Assembly: GCA_937950565.1 (NCBI GenBank)
Contig: CALFCS010000002.1
Span: 1-6,592 of the forward strand
Source: an uncultured Lachnospiraceae bacterium
GTDB taxonomy: Bacteria; Bacillota; Clostridia; Lachnospirales; Lachnospiraceae
DNA: 6,592 nt
Direction: 5' to 3'
In this document: one piece after another, positions 5,191-6,592 of the stretch
Numbering within the stretch: the stretch's first letter is position 1
How the letters are laid out: every line of letters starts with the position of its first letter
Translations under genes and position numbers: made by a program
The notes under the pieces: generated by a model
Database searches by the model: none
What the model saw: the letters and a program-made list of their open reading frames with translations, nothing else
What the model was told of the DNA's origin: nothing

Positions 5191-6592
5191 ATGGCTGGAC
5201 AACAGGCAGATTTTCCAAAATATGACCCAAATGATTCACAGTTTATTACCCGTGAAGAAGAGTATCTTGGAAAGAAAATTGACGTAATTTACAGAAAAGG
5301 AAAAGGCGGCTATAACAAGGAGCAGATGGCAGAAATGGCTGCAAAGGGTACTCCGGTATCTGGCTTTTCCTACATAGCGGATTTGAATACCCACAGTTAT
5401 GAGATTGTTCCGGGAATTATCTGCGACAGAGATACACCAGTAAAGATGCGTGACGGTGTAACGATTTACGCAGATATTTACCGTCCGAAGACAGAAGAGA
5501 AGGTTCCGGTAATTATTTCCTGGGGACCATTTGGAAAGAATCAGGCAGAGGCAGGTCCGACCTTTAAGCTTATGGGTGTGCCGCCTCACACCGTATCCAG
5601 GATGGCGAAGTTTGAAGCTGCAGATCCGGGGTACTGGTGCCGGTACGGCTATGCGGTAGCGAATGTTGACCCGCGTGGTGTTGGTAACAGTGAAGGTTAT
5701 GTATCTAACTGGGGTGTACAGGACCGTTATGACGGCTATGATTTTATCGAATGGGTAGCGGCACAGGATTGGTGTAATGGAAGAACCTCTATGTTCGGTA
5801 ACTCCGGCGTGTGTATGGTTGTATGGCAGATTGCGTCGGTAGCGCCGCCACACCTGACCTGTATTGGAGCTTGGGAAGGTACCGGAGATATGTACCGGGA
5901 AAGCTTCACACTGGGTGGAATTAAAGCATCCGGATATAATAACAGAATGGTAAATAATATCGGAAGCAAGACTTATATTGAAGATGCGCCGAATATGCTG
6001 GATTCCCACCCATTCTATGATGAATACTGGAGAGCCCGTACCCCGATCTGGGAGAATATCCGTATTCCTGCATATATTTGTGCAGGTTTATGCCACATTC
6101 ATCTGCGTGGCTCCTTTGAGGCATTCCGTAAGATTAGAAGTCCGAAGAAGTGGATGCGGGCACATCGTGATATGGAATGGCCGGATACATACAATCCGAA
6201 TAACCTGGAGGATCTCCGCCGCTTCTATGACAGGTATCTGAAAGATATCAATAACGGCTGGGAGTTTACGCCGAAGGTAAGAATCGATGTAACGGATGCT
6301 TACGATTATGACTATGATCCGAAGCACGTAGAGAAGGAATTCCCGATTGCAAGAACCGAGTACCGCAAGCTTTATCTTGATGCAGCAACACATTCCATGT
6401 CCTATGAGCAGTATCCGGCACATAGTGAGGTGGAGTATGATCCGAAGACGGAGACGACGACCTTTGATGTTGTATTTGATGAAGAGACAGAAGTAATCGG
6501 ATACATCAGCTTAAGACTTTATGTAGAATGCCGCGGCCATGATAATATGGATCTGTTCCCGTGGGTAAAGAAGATTAACTGCAACGGAGAAT
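5191..6592 (+). CDS. CocE/NonD-family (peptidase S15-like) alpha/beta hydrolase, 3' end cut by window
   Basis: Cytoplasmic hydrolase expected to cleave an ester or amide acyl bond by a serine mechanism. The frame is open from ATG 5191 to the window end (467 codons), and relatives usually have about 550-650 residues, so the C-terminus is missing from the window rather than mutated. Seen: residues 78-98 (CDRDTPVKMRDGVTIYADIY) are the typical CocE entry strand pair; S110-W-G-P-F-G115 is the oxyanion-hole region; V159-D-P-R-G-V-G-N-S-E-G matches the 'D.RG.G.S.G' motif; G203-N-S205-G carries the likely nucleophile Ser205 at the elbow. A298-G-L-C-H-I-H304-L-R-G307 and R323-A-H325-R-D-M-E-W-P-D332 lie where the acid and His of the triad are expected. 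The jelly-roll C-terminal domain appears to begin near residue 385. There is no signal peptide. The ribosome binding site AAAGGAGG at 5176-5183, 7 bases before ATG, is the best in the window. The substrate is unknown; being last in a transporter-redox operon suggests hydrolysis of an imported acylated compound (inference). Confidence 0.88.
   Translation, partial: MAGQQADFPKYDPNDSQFITREEEYLGKKIDVIYRKGKGGYNKEQMAEMAAKGTPVSGFSYIADLNTHSYEIVPGIICDRDTPVKMRDGVTIYADIYRPKTEEKVPVIISWGPFGKNQAEAGPTFKLMGVPPHTVSRMAKFEAADPGYWCRYGYAVANVDPRGVGNSEGYVSNWGVQDRYDGYDFIEWVAAQDWCNGRTSMFGNSGVCMVVWQIASVAPPHLTCIGAWEGTGDMYRESFTLGGIKASGYNNRMVNNIGSKTYIEDAPNMLDSHPFYDEYWRARTPIWENIRIPAYICAGLCHIHLRGSFEAFRKIRSPKKWMRAHRDMEWPDTYNPNNLEDLRRFYDRYLKDINNGWEFTPKVRIDVTDAYDYDYDPKHVEKEFPIARTEYRKLYLDAATHSMSYEQYPAHSEVEYDPKTETTTFDVVFDEETEVIGYISLRLYVECRGHDNMDLFPWVKKINCNGE

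Noticed and set aside
5236..6009. Long open frame (257 aa) on the minus strand
   Set aside because: It lies wholly inside the hydrolase gene, whose plus-strand frame has clear family motifs and the best ribosome binding site in the window. The minus-strand translation is rich in Ser, Arg, Tyr and Cys with no recognisable domain.

Overview
The window holds five genes on the plus strand with short gaps, reading like one catabolic or biotransformation operon. The last gene is cut off by the window end. The organism is most likely a Gram-positive anaerobe of the Clostridia, probably Lachnospiraceae. This inference rests on strong AAGGAGG-type ribosome binding sites, moderate GC content judged by eye, frequent GGA, AGA, CCG and GTA codons, and an oxygen-sensitive type of cysteine-rich flavoprotein. 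The species cannot be read from the sequence.

Layout: (1) 50-1012, a flavodoxin-fold, iron-sulfur-flavoprotein-like NAD(P)H:FMN reductase with an added C-terminal four-cysteine module; (2) 1060-2538, a soluble FAD-dependent oxidoreductase of the fumarate reductase / 3-ketosteroid dehydrogenase superfamily; (3) 2614-3918, an MFS transporter resembling the oxalate/formate and monocarboxylate group; (4) 4012-5169, a second, dissimilar MFS transporter; (5) 5191 to the window end, a CocE/NonD-type (peptidase S15-like) alpha/beta hydrolase, with its C-terminus missing. The gaps on either side of the first transporter gene each carry a stem-loop without a following U-run. The first gap also contains a ten-codon micro-ORF with a plausible ribosome binding site.

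Working model (inference): the transporters import a small organic, possibly ester- or amide-containing, compound and export its product. The hydrolase cleaves an acyl bond. The FAD enzyme reduces or desaturates a C=C or ring bond, and the iron-sulfur flavoprotein may pass electrons to it. The FAD enzyme lacks the recognisable dicarboxylate-binding residues of fumarate reductases, and its C-terminal flavin segment looks more like that of ketosteroid dehydrogenases, so the substrate is probably not fumarate. The substrate cannot be named from sequence alone. No mobile element, CRISPR array, tRNA or rRNA was seen, and no regulator gene lies inside the window.
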